The notes: generated by a model from the sequence alone, not told the origin. A stretch of 64,000 bases of DNA from Oxynema aestuarii AP17 (GCF_012295525.1 NZ_CP051167.1:2232001-2296000); one strand, 5' to 3'. Shown: positions 17,840 through 27,015, counted from the first letter of the stretch. Made by a program: numbers and translations.

Positions 17840-18973
17840 TTATCCCGGGCGCGAACGCTCGATCTGCGCCCGTTCGATCGCCTCGAATAAGGCTTGAAAA
17901 TTCCCTTCCCCAAAGCCGAGTGCCCCTCGGTAGCGCTCGATCGCCTCGAAAAAAAAGGTCGGACGGTCGAAAATTGGCTGGGTAAAGGTTTGCAATAACA
18001 AGGCATCCGATGCCTCATCCTGCCAATCGACCAAGATCCCTTGCGCGGCGATCGCCCCCCAGGTCTCCTCGGACAGCTCGACCGGACACCGTCTTGCCAA
18101 ACCCGCGTAGTAGGTCGCCGGAACGTCGATAAACGAGACTCCCCGACGGCGCCAACGGGCGATCGTCTCGACGAGGCGATCGGTTCTCAAGGCGATATGT
18201 TGAATCCCCGAACCGCCATTGCACTCTAAAAACTCTTGAATTTGCGAATTGTCCGAGGTCGGTTCGTTAATCGGTAATTCGATCTGACCTCCGGGATGAA
18301 CCAATACCTGAGAATATAACCCCGATCGCCCCGTTCGGATCGTAAAACTCTGTTGTCGCTCGAACCCAAAACTCTTCTGATAATAATCGCAAGCCGCCTC
18401 CAACTCCCCCGATTTCACGTTCAACACCACATGATCGATCCCTAATAGGTTTAACGGGTCTTCTCCGTCCCCATCCTCGACGCGATTCTCCTGACTCCTT
18501 TGGACTGGCTTCGCGAACGCAGACGCGACCCGATCTCGATCGACGTTCAACTCCCCCAGTTGCGGAAATCTCCCCTCAGTCCGTCCCCGACGTTCGACCA
18601 GAGTATGAGACAACGACCCCCAACCCGCAACCCTCGCCCATTTGAGCCCCCCGCGATCGTCCCGAGATTGGCGCGCAGGTTCGAGGACTTGCGCCCCCGC
18701 CGCGATCGCGCGATCGATCGCCCCTTCGAGATCGTCCACCCGAAACGCCAGATCCATCACTCCGGGAGGATGCGATCGGGCAAAGTCAAACCACGGACTC
18801 TCGGGGGTTAGCGGCGAAGACAGCAACAGATTCACCGGACCGCTACTCACCCACCCGGTCTGGGTATGACGGGAACGCCACCATCCGCGATCTTGAAAAT
18901 TCATCGCTTTGACAAACCAATCGCGCGATCGCGGTGCATCTTTGATGTAGAAATGGACGTGATCGATGTGCAT
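17840..18973 (-). CDS. hppD: 4-Hydroxyphenylpyruvate dioxygenase
   Basis: HPPD converts 4-hydroxyphenylpyruvate to homogentisate, the head-group precursor of tocopherol in cyanobacteria. The protein has two vicinal-oxygen-chelate domains. The N-terminal one starts MHIDHVHFYIKDA. The C-terminal one carries the Fe(II) ligands: His in GIDHVV (about 183), His in IQHIAL (about 259) and Glu in FFFEAIER (about 341). The C-terminal signature LGFGEGNFQALFEAIE is present. Residues about 130-175, between the domains, are a poorly conserved charged insert. At 377 residues it is slightly longer than usual. It lies convergent to the orthocaspase gene, with an aldo/keto reductase gene upstream on the same strand. 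Confidence 0.95.
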   Translation of the reverse strand: MHIDHVHFYIKDAPRSRDWFVKAMNFQDRGWWRSRHTQTGWVSSGPVNLLLSSPLTPESPWFDFARSHPPGVMDLAFRVDDLEGAIDRAIAAGAQVLEPARQSRDDRGGLKWARVAGWGSLSHTLVERRGRTEGRFPQLGELNVDRDRVASAFAKPVQRSQENRVEDGDGEDPLNLLGIDHVVLNVKSGELEAACDYYQKSFGFERQQSFTIRTGRSGLYSQVLVHPGGQIELPINEPTSDNSQIQEFLECNGGSGIQHIALRTDRLVETIARWRRRGVSFIDVPATYYAGLARRCPVELSEETWGAIAAQGILVDWQDEASDALLLQTFTQPIFDRPTFFFEAIERYRGALGFGEGNFQALFEAIERAQIERSRPG

Positions 18974-19033
18974 GGGGGAAGTCAGCCGTTAGGAGTCAAG
19001 ACGCAAGAGGCAACACCCGTTCCGTTGACGATC

Positions 19034-20218
19034 TTATTGCTGTGAAAGTCGTTTTACTTCACTAGAAACGAGCAGATCGTGAGCTTCGGCTAAATATTGA
19101 GGGATTTTCTCGCGGTGGGGACTGCGAGATAAACAGGGATTGAAATCGAGGCGATCGATATTTTCTGCTTTCTCTCCAGGGAACCAATGGCTGGCATTTC
19201 CTAATAAGTTATAGCGCATTTTGCCATATTCGATCATGTCGTAGGCGATCGCCAAATTTCTCAGCCATAAAATCGTATGAATGCTGATATTTCCGGGGGT
19301 TTCTTCCGGAGTGGGAAGACCGACGTGCCAGGTTTTAAACCAATCTTCACCTAATACTGAAATCGCCGCATTTTCCAGTCTTTCAATAATCGGGGGTAAA
19401 ATTTCCGAGGTGCGATCGAGCAGATCTAATGTCTTCAAATGTTCGTCAAAATCCGTCGGACGAGACGCGCCGATACTCAAGGTATGGACTTGAGGATGAC
19501 TCAAACAGAATAAGTCATTAAAGACCATCGGACTGAGAGGTTTACACAATTCTACTAATTTTGGAGACGGTTCGTAGAGTAAACCTCCTTTGTTCGACGG
19601 GCTGATAATAAAAACCCCCATATCTCGTTCGATCGCAGCTTCAATGGCAGGCCAATTAAACTGATTGATATAATACCAATGCAGGTTAACGTAATCGAAG
19701 CGATCGCTGTTAATTGCTTTGATAATAATATCTGTTGGCGCGTGGGTGGAAAAGCCAATAAAACCAACTTTTCCTTGTTGTTGTAGTTGTTGGGCAACAT
19801 CCAAACAGCCGCCGGGTTTTAAGCTATAGTCTAAAAGTTCGTCGGTGTTAATGCCATGCAACCCCAATAAATCTACATAATCTAATTGCAAATTTTTCAA
19901 AGATTGCTCGAAAGTTTTGCGAAAGTCTTGTGAATCTTCCATCGGCGAGACTTTCGTTTGGACGATGAGGCGATCGCGATCGAATTTGGGCAAGATTTGA
20001 CCGAGTTGTATTTCTGAAGTGCCGTATCCTCGTGCAGTTTCGATATGATTGATACCGAGGGCGATCGCCCGTTCGATCGTCGCTTCGAGGTTGCGTTGAT
20101 TCTCTTCAGGAATGTCTGAAAGAGGAACATCTTGCCACTGGTATTGATAGCGCATCCCGCCACAAGAAAACACGGGAATTTGCAATTCAGTGCGTCCAAA
20201 ACGTCGATATTTCATCAT
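19034..20218 (-). CDS. Aldo/keto reductase family protein
   Basis: The 394-residue protein has a TIM-barrel aldo/keto reductase pattern. It begins MKYRRFGRTELQIPVFSCGG and continues with INHIETARGYGTSE, VQTKVSP, YVDLLGLHGIN and GKVGFIGFSTH. SIGASRPTDF then forms the NADPH-phosphate-binding region. The catalytic Tyr, Lys and His are present; the usual Asp of DTA..YG is Glu (IETARGYG). The C-terminal 100 residues extend past the barrel and contain no cysteine cluster, unlike ferredoxin-fused relatives. The NIL-ferredoxin gene lies about 100 bp upstream on the same strand and could be its electron partner. The substrate is unknown. Two adjacent ATGs are possible starts. Confidence 0.9.
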   Translation of the reverse strand: MMKYRRFGRTELQIPVFSCGGMRYQYQWQDVPLSDIPEENQRNLEATIERAIALGINHIETARGYGTSEIQLGQILPKFDRDRLIVQTKVSPMEDSQDFRKTFEQSLKNLQLDYVDLLGLHGINTDELLDYSLKPGGCLDVAQQLQQQGKVGFIGFSTHAPTDIIIKAINSDRFDYVNLHWYYINQFNWPAIEAAIERDMGVFIISPSNKGGLLYEPSPKLVELCKPLSPMVFNDLFCLSHPQVHTLSIGASRPTDFDEHLKTLDLLDRTSEILPPIIERLENAAISVLGEDWFKTWHVGLPTPEETPGNISIHTILWLRNLAIAYDMIEYGKMRYNLLGNASHWFPGEKAENIDRLDFNPCLSRSPHREKIPQYLAEAHDLLVSSEVKRLSQQ

Positions 20219-20324
20219 GGCGGGTCGAGGGTTTCGATTTTAGATCGCTACAGATCGGTACAGATCAGTATAGTATTATTTTTGTGATTTAGGCGAACAT
20301 CTGTCGATTTAGCAACGTAGAAAC

Positions 20325-20729
20325 TTACAAATTTGTAGAAATGGCTTGCACCGGACAAGTCGGGATGCACTGTTCGCAAACAATACAGCGCGATCGCGTA
20401 AAATTGAGCTGGTAGGTTTCGCGATCGAGGGTGAGAGCTTCGGTCGGACAAATTCCCGTACACAATCCACAATCTACACAGCTTTCTTCGTCGATTAAAA
20501 TTTCTCTGCTGGCGAAAGAAACAACAATATCGTTAGCTTTCATCCAATCGATCGCTGCATCTAATTGATCGATATCTCCAGCCAATTCTACCACTAATTT
20601 ACCAATCTGATTCGGCGCTACATGAGCGCGAATAATATTGGCAGCAACATTAAAATCTTTCGCCAATCGATAAGTAATTGGCATTTGTATCGATCGTTTT
20701 GGAAATGTTAAGGTAACTCGTTTTTTCAT
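20325..20729 (-). CDS. NIL-domain ferredoxin (two 4Fe-4S clusters)
   Basis: The 134-residue protein has two parts. Residues 1 to about 75 form a NIL domain, the ACT-like sulfur-amino-acid ligand domain also found in methionine ABC ATPases (RVTLTFPKRSIQMPITYRLA). Residues 80-134 form a bacterial ferredoxin with two CxxCxxCxxxCP motifs: CVDCGLCTGICP and CIVCEQCIPTCP. Proteins of this design are linked to sulfur-amino-acid metabolism in other microbes, where they may feed electrons to homocysteine-forming enzymes. Here it precedes an aldo/keto reductase gene on the same strand. Assignment is firm, the role is inferred. Confidence 0.92.
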   Translation of the reverse strand: MKKRVTLTFPKRSIQMPITYRLAKDFNVAANIIRAHVAPNQIGKLVVELAGDIDQLDAAIDWMKANDIVVSFASREILIDEESCVDCGLCTGICPTEALTLDRETYQLNFTRSRCIVCEQCIPTCPVQAISTNL

Positions 20730-20953
20730 ATTAGGTTTCGGGGTTTAGCTTTGAGCTTTAGCCAGATAAGAAATACGCCCTTGGGAAGACAACGGACTGA
20801 TTTGAGATCCTCTCCGTGACGAGGGTGGACTTAAGTGGGTGAACCCCCGCGACTCGGGTCACTTTCGGTCGAGGATGAGGTCAATACGGGGAACGATCGC
20901 GGCAATTTCGCTACACTAGAAGCATCATGTAACAACTCGTAACAAAAGCACTC

Positions 20954-21535
20954 ATGACTGTCAATTCACCGGAACCCGCTTCTTCTACCTTAGCAACCCG
21001 GCTGAGGAATTTTTCGATTGTTTTAGTCGCCGTCGCCTTAAGTGTGGCGCTGTTCCTGGGGTTGCGAACCCAAGCGACGACGGTTTCCGTCACGGATTTG
21101 GCTAAAAATTCAACGCCATTCGAGGTGGCGATGGCGAACGAAAACCCGACATTGATCGAATTTTATGCCAATTGGTGTACGACCTGTATGGCGATGGCGC
21201 CGGAAATCAAAAAACTCGAACAAGAATTCGACGATCGCGTTAATTTCGTGATGCTCAATGTCGATAATACAAAATGGTTGCCGGAAATTGCCAAATATCG
21301 GGTCGATGGGATTCCGCATTTCGTCTTTTTAAATCCTAATGGAGAAGCAATCGCTAGTGCGATCGGTGAAATTCCGGGAAATGTATTGCACTCAAATTTA
21401 GATGCTTTATTGGCAGAAAAACCGCTACCCTTTACGACAACAAAGGGGCAAATGTCTAGGTTTAAAGCACCCACTGCGCCGAGTGATTCAAGTTCTAGCG
21501 ATCCGCGCAGTCATGGCGCGCAAGTTGTCGATTAA
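20954..21535 (+). CDS. txlA: Membrane-anchored thioredoxin-like protein, TxlA/HCF164 type
   Basis: The 193-residue protein has an N-terminal transmembrane anchor at about 20-38 (FSIVLVAVALSVALFLGL). A thioredoxin domain follows with active site WCTTC (Cys75, Cys78) and the cis-proline loop GIPHFVF. This is the form of TxlA/HCF164, which transfers reducing power across the thylakoid membrane (from CcdA) to cytochrome c and b6f assembly. The C-terminal 40 residues are Ser/Pro-rich and disordered. The start ATG follows an AT-rich leader. A strong terminator lies 33 bp after the stop. No ccdA or ccs gene is adjacent. Confidence 0.92.
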   Translation: MTVNSPEPASSTLATRLRNFSIVLVAVALSVALFLGLRTQATTVSVTDLAKNSTPFEVAMANENPTLIEFYANWCTTCMAMAPEIKKLEQEFDDRVNFVMLNVDNTKWLPEIAKYRVDGIPHFVFLNPNGEAIASAIGEIPGNVLHSNLDALLAEKPLPFTTTKGQMSRFKAPTAPSDSSSSDPRSHGAQVVD

Positions 21536-21568
21536 AAGACAAACTTAAGCAAGTTTAGCAGAGTTGAG

Positions 21569-21593
21569 GCGGGCGATCGACCCGCTTTTTTTA
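21569..21593 (+). terminator. Rho-independent-type terminator after txlA
   Basis: The stem GCGGG/CCCGC with loop CGATCGA is followed by seven T residues, 33 bp after the txlA stop codon. Confidence 0.85.
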
Positions 21594-21792
21594 TTGAATT
21601 CACTAAAAAATATGATATAATTATGCTGTTTTTTTGGTTATATTCTGGCGATTTCCCATGCGATCGGGCAACCAATGGGTGGGTAAATTGGTACTTCTAT
21701 GCTGAGGACAGATTGAGTTGTTCGAGAGAGCAATAAAGAAGGATAAAATCGCTACTTTTTAATCAGCTATAGAGCTTCAATAGGAACCCTAT

Positions 21793-22416
21793 ATGAACGA
21801 CGAGCAACTTTTTAAATCTAAAGAATATTTCTTCGATCGCTGGGCGCCGAGTTACGATAATCTACTGCCTTCCGTATTTTATCAAGCCATTCACCAACGC
21901 TTGCTCGAATATGTCGAGTTAGCCGATCGCGCCGCGATTTTAGATCTCGGTTGCGGAACGGGACGCCTGATCGATCGCCTGTTATTAAAATTTCCAACCA
22001 TTCAGGCGACCGGATTGGACTTATCCGCAGAAATGTTGCGACAGGCCAGGCAAAACAAGCGCGATCGCGCCCGAGTGATTTACATCAGTGGCAATGCGGA
22101 AAATCTGCCTTTTGCGATCGGGCAGTTCGACGCTGTTTTTAATACAATTAGTTTTCTGCACTATCCCGATCCCGAACGAGTATTATCCGAAATTCAACGA
22201 GTTTTAAAACCGGGAGGAACATATTATTTAGCTGATTTTGCCTCGTGGTGGTGGGATCGGCGCGAAGCGATCGGTCGAGGGGGCAGTGCAATGCACTTTT
22301 ACCCGCCAGCATTACGAGAAGAACTGGGTAAAAAAGTCGGTCTCGATTGTCTCGGTCACGTGCGCTTACTCGGTCCGGTCATGTTAACTCGATTTAGCAA
22401 AAAAGCCGGGATTTGA
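21793..22416 (+). CDS. Class I SAM-dependent methyltransferase
   Basis: The 207-residue protein has the Rossmann methyltransferase motif I ILDLGCGTGRLIDRL (about residues 48-62). Motif II follows (TGLDLSAEMLRQAR), then IYISGNAENLPF and AVFNTISFLHYPDPERVLSE. RVLKPGGTYYLADF is also typical of the UbiE/MenG-like superfamily. The acceptor substrate cannot be read from the sequence. It stands alone, with its nearest same-strand neighbour txlA beyond a terminator, so it probably has its own promoter in the AT-rich 21,600-21,790 segment. Confidence 0.88.
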   Translation: MNDEQLFKSKEYFFDRWAPSYDNLLPSVFYQAIHQRLLEYVELADRAAILDLGCGTGRLIDRLLLKFPTIQATGLDLSAEMLRQARQNKRDRARVIYISGNAENLPFAIGQFDAVFNTISFLHYPDPERVLSEIQRVLKPGGTYYLADFASWWWDRREAIGRGGSAMHFYPPALREELGKKVGLDCLGHVRLLGPVMLTRFSKKAGI

Positions 22417-22713
22417 GTCCGGGCGATCGCCTCGGACTTCCCGAGTTAACTCACGAGTAGCCACTTCCAAGCGCCCGTGATAGGATTGGCGCAAGGGGGA
22501 ATACCCCCGATCGCAGAAAATTGCGCCTAATTTCTAAAATAGCCTTAAAAAATCGATACAATCGCCAAACCTCAATGGCGATCGAGAAATTGAGATAAAG
22601 TAGGGGAGAATTTGGCGATTCCTCCTAAATTGAGTACAAAACTTTAGTACGCCTCGATCTTGAGTGGGGCGATCGCGATCGAACAGGAAACTACCCTCAT
22701 CCAACCAACGGCC

Positions 22714-23880
22714 ATGCGTCAACTTCTATTTAAGGCGTCAATCGGGATCTTCGTTCTCTTGTTAAGTGCGTGTGGAAACGAACCACAAGAAGAAACCACC
22801 ACGAGTTCCCCCTCGCCGACACCCACATCGAGTCCGACTTCCACACCCACCGGAACGGCCAGTCCGAGTCCCGGCGCCAGTCCGGGTGCCACGGAAACCC
22901 CCGAAGCGGGAGCAGAAGGGGACAAAGCCCAACCCTTCACTCAACCGCCCACGGTTACAGAACAGTCGGATCCCACGGCGATCTCGAATTTGATTCCACC
23001 CATGTCTCAGGAAGAACGGGTGCAGAAGGTCGAACAAGAGAAAAAACGAGAACGAACCGCCGCCAACCCCTTTGGCGTGGTGCAGGTACCTCCAGAACCG
23101 AGAGAGGTGGAAGAAGCGCCAACCTTACCAGAAGGGGAAGCCCAGGCGGTACCAAATTTGCCAGATTTACCGCGCGTGGAACCTCCGGTCGGTAGGACAG
23201 CGCCGGGAACGGCTACACAAGTGGCGAATCTGCCCAAACTACCCCAAGGCGAAGGGCGTCAGGTTCCCGAACTCAAGCAACTTCCCGAGGCGATCGGCGC
23301 CCCGGTTCCTTCCGGTTCGCAGCAAGTCGCTTTCGGTCCTAATGGCGAAAGAATTGCCGGGATTCCTCCCCAGGAGGGGCGCGGCGTTCCCGATTTGCCG
23401 GAATTACCTTCGAGTATCGGTCCAGGGGGACCGTCGGGAGGGACGGGGGAACCTCAAATCGCAATGATTCCCCCTCAAGCGGCGCGAGGGGTTCCCGATT
23501 TACCGGAGTTGCCGGAAGCAATCGGTCCGGAGATTCCCCCTGCACCTGTCGCGGAACAACCCGCAGCCCCGCCGCCGCCGGATACGGCGATCGCCCAAGG
23601 AGTAGAGGTCAGTGGCGTGGTTCGGGTCGGTCAAGAGACCCAAATTATCGTCCAAGCGCCTGGGGAACCGACCACCCGTTATGTTAGAGTCGGCCAGCGT
23701 ATTGGCGGCAATGGAGAAGTTTTGGTCAAGCGGATCGAACGTCTGGAAGGGATCGAGCCGATCGTGATTTTGGAACAAAACGGCGTTGAAATTAGTAAGG
23801 CGGTTGGGGAACAGAATGTGGCGAGTGCGAATGAAAGTGCGATGAAGCTCTCGCCGAACGCGACGGCGATGCGCCCGTAA
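22714..23880 (+). CDS. Proline-rich repeat lipoprotein with PilP/GspC-like C-terminus
   Basis: The ATG at 22714 gives 388 residues starting with a lipoprotein signal that ends in the lipobox LLSAC (Cys20). A frame-open extension upstream (from 22660) would put 18 residues before the signal and is rejected. Residues 25-95 are a Ser/Thr/Pro spacer. Residues about 145-300 hold five copies of a phrase like GRGVPDLPELPSSIG. The last 80 residues (VSGVVRVGQETQIIVQAPGE, then TTRYVRVGQRIGGNGEVLVK) resemble the small periplasmic beta-domain of PilP/GspC proteins. I infer a cell-envelope protein; no pilus genes are near. The exact function is not known. Confidence 0.75.
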   Translation: MRQLLFKASIGIFVLLLSACGNEPQEETTTSSPSPTPTSSPTSTPTGTASPSPGASPGATETPEAGAEGDKAQPFTQPPTVTEQSDPTAISNLIPPMSQEERVQKVEQEKKRERTAANPFGVVQVPPEPREVEEAPTLPEGEAQAVPNLPDLPRVEPPVGRTAPGTATQVANLPKLPQGEGRQVPELKQLPEAIGAPVPSGSQQVAFGPNGERIAGIPPQEGRGVPDLPELPSSIGPGGPSGGTGEPQIAMIPPQAARGVPDLPELPEAIGPEIPPAPVAEQPAAPPPPDTAIAQGVEVSGVVRVGQETQIIVQAPGEPTTRYVRVGQRIGGNGEVLVKRIERLEGIEPIVILEQNGVEISKAVGEQNVASANESAMKLSPNATAMRP

Positions 23881-23979
23881 GACCGTTGGTTGGGATCGGG
23901 AATCTGCGGCGGTGGGATTTCCGATTCCGTGTTCATCTACAGGGAAGAGGTGGTTCGTTACCGGGCGGCGATCGCCCCA

Positions 23980-23999
23980 TCACCGAGTTAACTCGGTGA
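23980..23999. promoter_or_regulatory. Perfect 20-bp palindrome TCACCGAGTTAACTCGGTGA
   Basis: This is a perfect inverted repeat 83 bp upstream of the MORN-protein start. A related half (CCGAGTTAACTC) occurs at 22440-22451, upstream of the lipoprotein gene. It could be an operator for a dimeric regulator or the stem of a terminator for the lipoprotein gene; there is no T-run after it. Confidence 0.5.
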
Positions 24000-24081
24000 C
24001 GGGAGGCAGCAACTCAATCGAAATGCGGACCTAAAATAGGATTGAGGAACTACGCGCAAGGATGCTAAGGGGACGATTGCA

Positions 24082-24828
24082 ATGATATTAACAGTACCGA
24101 AAAATCTGGGATTATTTTTATTCGCTCTCGCGATCGGGCCAGTGGTTGCAATTTACACCAGTGTGTTACCGGGACGGGCGCAAGATGGCAGCGATGTTAG
24201 ACCCCCAATTTGTGAAGGGGGGCGCACTTCCGGTCAGGTGAAGTGCAACTACCAAGGGGGAGATAATTATATCGGCCAGTTTGCGAACGGCTTACCCAAT
24301 GGTCGCGGGGTTTACGTGTATGCCAACGGCGATCGCTATGAAGGGGTATTTCGTAACGGTCGCCCGAACGGTCAAGGGGTGTTTATTTTTGCTGACGATA
24401 CCCGTTATGAAGGGGTCTTTGAAAATGGAGTCATTAGTCAGGGGAAAGTCATTTATCCTAATGGCGATCGCTACGAAGGAGAATTCGAGATTGTTAGGAA
24501 CATAGAAACGGACGTGATTAGTTCGCAACCGTCCGGTCGCGGTCAATTTGTGTTTGCTAACGGCGATCGCTATGTGGGCGAATTTTTTGCAGGTGGTCCC
24601 CTCGGAAATGGGGTCTTTTCCCGTCCCGACGGAACGCGCTGCCAAGGGGAATTTTTCAATCAAAATCTCGATGGCGAAGGAACCTGCACGTTTCCCAACG
24701 GCGTTCGCTACGAAGGGGAGTTACGCGGGGGGATCCCTCACGGGAACGGAACCTTGATCGATCCGAGTGGCAGGCGCTTTCCGGGAGTCTTCCGCGAGGG
24801 ACAGCCTTTCAGTCCCGGTGAAAATTGA
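24082..24828 (+). CDS. Secreted MORN-repeat protein
   Basis: The 248-residue protein has an N-terminal signal peptide (hydrophobic core LGLFLFALAIGPVVAIY, likely cleaved after the alanine in GRA). About seven MORN repeats of the type GDRYEGVFRNGRPNGQGVF follow, from about residue 55 to the end. MORN repeats form elongated beta-structures that bind membranes or proteins. Here the protein should act outside the cytoplasm. A short non-repeat insert (EIVRNIETDVISSQPS) breaks the array in the middle. The ATG is preceded by AAGGGGA about 10 nt upstream. The specific role is unknown. Confidence 0.88.
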   Translation: MILTVPKNLGLFLFALAIGPVVAIYTSVLPGRAQDGSDVRPPICEGGRTSGQVKCNYQGGDNYIGQFANGLPNGRGVYVYANGDRYEGVFRNGRPNGQGVFIFADDTRYEGVFENGVISQGKVIYPNGDRYEGEFEIVRNIETDVISSQPSGRGQFVFANGDRYVGEFFAGGPLGNGVFSRPDGTRCQGEFFNQNLDGEGTCTFPNGVRYEGELRGGIPHGNGTLIDPSGRRFPGVFREGQPFSPGEN

Positions 24829-24963
24829 CGGCGCGATCGCCCACGGTTCGCTCTCAAGACTGGTCGCGGTGTCTCCCTCCAGGGGAGTCGATCTTGAGGC
24901 TCGCGTTTCTAGAGTCTGCTCGTTCAATTCTCTACTCGCTCAATTCATCGAGGTTTCGCACCT

Positions 24964-25602
24964 ATGACTTACGGACGTTCTGCTTCGCCAGACCCTACGT
25001 TTCCCTTCGAGTTCGTTCCCCAACGCACTCAAGATGCGGAGTTGTTACACGAGTTAGAGTTCGTCCCGGGATTGAAAGAACTGTTGCTAGTTCGACAAGT
25101 TCACGCCCTCGAACACGCTACGGTTTGGGTTCTCGGTGAACAAGCCGCCCGAGACGATCGCCGCCGTGGCAGATTGGGTCAGCTTCGAGACAACCAAGAA
25201 CTCGGGGGAATGTCGAGCGATCGCGGTTTTTACCTTTACGGTCACGTCAACACCCAACAACTGCGCCGGGCCGCTCAAACTGCCCTGACTCGCCTCACCG
25301 AGGGGGAATGGGACCTCGCCGTTCATCCCCGTTGCGGCACGAATTTATCCGTGGGGATGTTATTGACCGCCGGACTGGCATTCGGGATTTCGTGGCTGGC
25401 GCCCAAAGGACCCCTCGAACAACTGTTCGGTTTGGGAGTCGCGGCGACGGCGGCGGCTCAACTGACCCCAGATTTAGGCCAACTCGCCCAACGCTACATC
25501 ACGACGGCGATTCCGTTTAATTTGGCGATCGAGGAGGTGTCCCCCGTCGAGGATTTATGGGGACGTCCGAGCCATTTCGTGGGGGTTCGTTGGATCGAGT
25601 GA
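24964..25602 (+). CDS. Conserved cyanobacterial membrane protein (DUF6391-like)
   Basis: The 212-residue protein has the conserved phrase RQVHALEHATVWVLGE, then GGMSSDRGFYLYGHV and VHPRCGTNLSVGMLLTAGLA. The GMLLTAGLAFGISWLAP segment and the following GLGVAATAAAQL are hydrophobic and may be two membrane helices. The pattern fits the family I remember as DUF6391, common in cyanobacteria and of unknown function. The histidines in HALEHATV could bind a metal, which is inference. It ends 21 bp before a strong hairpin terminator shared with the convergent protease gene. Confidence 0.75.
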   Translation: MTYGRSASPDPTFPFEFVPQRTQDAELLHELEFVPGLKELLLVRQVHALEHATVWVLGEQAARDDRRRGRLGQLRDNQELGGMSSDRGFYLYGHVNTQQLRRAAQTALTRLTEGEWDLAVHPRCGTNLSVGMLLTAGLAFGISWLAPKGPLEQLFGLGVAATAAAQLTPDLGQLAQRYITTAIPFNLAIEEVSPVEDLWGRPSHFVGVRWIE

Positions 25603-25623
25603 GCCTGAGAATCGCGCGATCGA

Positions 25624-25656
25624 AAAAAGAGGTCTGGTTCGTACCGACCTCTTTTT
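25624..25656. terminator. Bidirectional hairpin terminator
   Basis: The stem AAAAAGAGGTC/GACCTCTTTTT has an 11-nt loop and a T-run on both strands. It lies between the convergent DUF6391-like gene and the C-terminal processing protease gene. Confidence 0.85.
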
Positions 25657-25713
25657 AGGGGATTTGTGAAAGCGAACCGCCCTTCGCCCGGGATAACTCT
25701 ATGAATTCACAAG

Positions 25714-27015
25714 TTATTTAGATAAAACATTGGGTGCGGGAGTTGTCGCCTTGGCTTCCGCCACTTTATCGCCGAGAATCGAGAGCGCTCGACTATATTG
25801 CGGGTCGCCGCCCAAGGTGCCGATCAAAGTGCGATTTTGGCGAATAGCTTTGCGTTCTTCCTCCGACAGATCGACCTCGATATCGGGGACGATCCCCTCG
25901 TGGTTGATATCGCGACCGCTTGGGGTCAAATATTTGGCGATCGTCACCGCCAACCCGGAACCGTCGCCCAAGCCGCGTACCGACTGAACTAACCCTTTAC
26001 CGAAGGTTTGAGTACCCACGATCGTACCGCGTCCGTTGTCTTGCAAGGCGCCGGAGAGAATTTCGCTAGCACTGGCGGAACCGCCATCGACGAGAACCAC
26101 CAGGGGTTTGTCGGCGATCGCCCGTCCGTTGGCACTTTCGCGGTCTATTTCGCCCTGACGGTTGACCGTCGAGACGATCGTACCGCGATCGAGCCACATC
26201 CGCGCAATTTCAATACTGGCATTGAGCAACCCGCCGGGATTGGAGCGCAAATCGAGGATATAGCCGACCACATTCTGACCTTCTAAATCTTCGATCGCGT
26301 CGCGCATTTCCGCCACCGCATTCGCATTGAACTGGGTCAGACGAATGTAACCGACCCCCCCATAGGGACTGTCTTTGTAGCTGTAGCGAACCGGATGAAT
26401 TTCGATGCGATCGCGGCGGATCGTAAAGTTCATCGTCTCCTCTTCGCGCTCGATCGTCAGCACCACCTCGCTACCGACCGGACCGCGAATCAAATTGACC
26501 GCCTGATTGATATCCATCCCCTCCGTACTCTTCCCGTCGATCGCCTTGATCACGTCGCGCGCTTGCACTCCGGCGCGGAAAGCGGGGGTATCTTCAATCG
26601 GGGCAATCACCACCAGCTCGTTGGTCTCTTCCTCTTGAGCGAGCTGGATTCCGACCCCCGTCAACTCTCCGGAGGTATCGATTTGCATATTCTCGAACTC
26701 TTTAGGATCCATGAAGCGCGTGTAGGGATCCTCAAGTTGTTCGAGCATTTCTCGGATCGCCTCGTAAGCCTCCTCGCGATTGCCGTAGGGTCGGTTTAGG
26801 TATTCCTGACGAACCGCGCGCCAATCGACCTGATTGAACGTAGCATCGACGTAGTTGCGATCGATAATCTGCCAAACTTCGTCAACCAGTTCTTTGGGAC
26901 TTTCTTTAAAAAATGCTTGACTTTGGGACAGATGGAGACCTGCGCCCGTAACTGTAACAGCAGTTAACGCAACTGCTGTTGCACCTAATACCAGCCCGCT
27001 TTTTGTCATGACCAT
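25714..27015 (-). CDS. Carboxyl-terminal processing protease (S41)
   Basis: The 433-residue protein is a Ctp-family serine protease with a Ser-Lys dyad. An N-terminal hydrophobic segment (LVLGATAVALTAVTVTGAG) exports it to lumen or periplasm. A helical arm (VDEVWQIIDRNYVDATF) is followed by a PDZ domain at about 95-185 (GELTGVGIQLA, then FRAGVQARDVIKAIDGK). The S41 core follows with DLRSNPGGLL, DGGSASASEIL (nucleophile Ser region, about 319) and QTFGKGLVQ (Lys, about 344). Cyanobacteria have three paralogues: CtpA, which matures PsbA, plus CtpB and CtpC. Chain length and the ELTGVGIQL start of the PDZ look more like CtpB/C, but I cannot decide. MTKSGLV, two codons in, is an equally good start. 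Confidence 0.92.
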   Translation of the reverse strand: MVMTKSGLVLGATAVALTAVTVTGAGLHLSQSQAFFKESPKELVDEVWQIIDRNYVDATFNQVDWRAVRQEYLNRPYGNREEAYEAIREMLEQLEDPYTRFMDPKEFENMQIDTSGELTGVGIQLAQEEETNELVVIAPIEDTPAFRAGVQARDVIKAIDGKSTEGMDINQAVNLIRGPVGSEVVLTIEREEETMNFTIRRDRIEIHPVRYSYKDSPYGGVGYIRLTQFNANAVAEMRDAIEDLEGQNVVGYILDLRSNPGGLLNASIEIARMWLDRGTIVSTVNRQGEIDRESANGRAIADKPLVVLVDGGSASASEILSGALQDNGRGTIVGTQTFGKGLVQSVRGLGDGSGLAVTIAKYLTPSGRDINHEGIVPDIEVDLSEEERKAIRQNRTLIGTLGGDPQYSRALSILGDKVAEAKATTPAPNVLSK

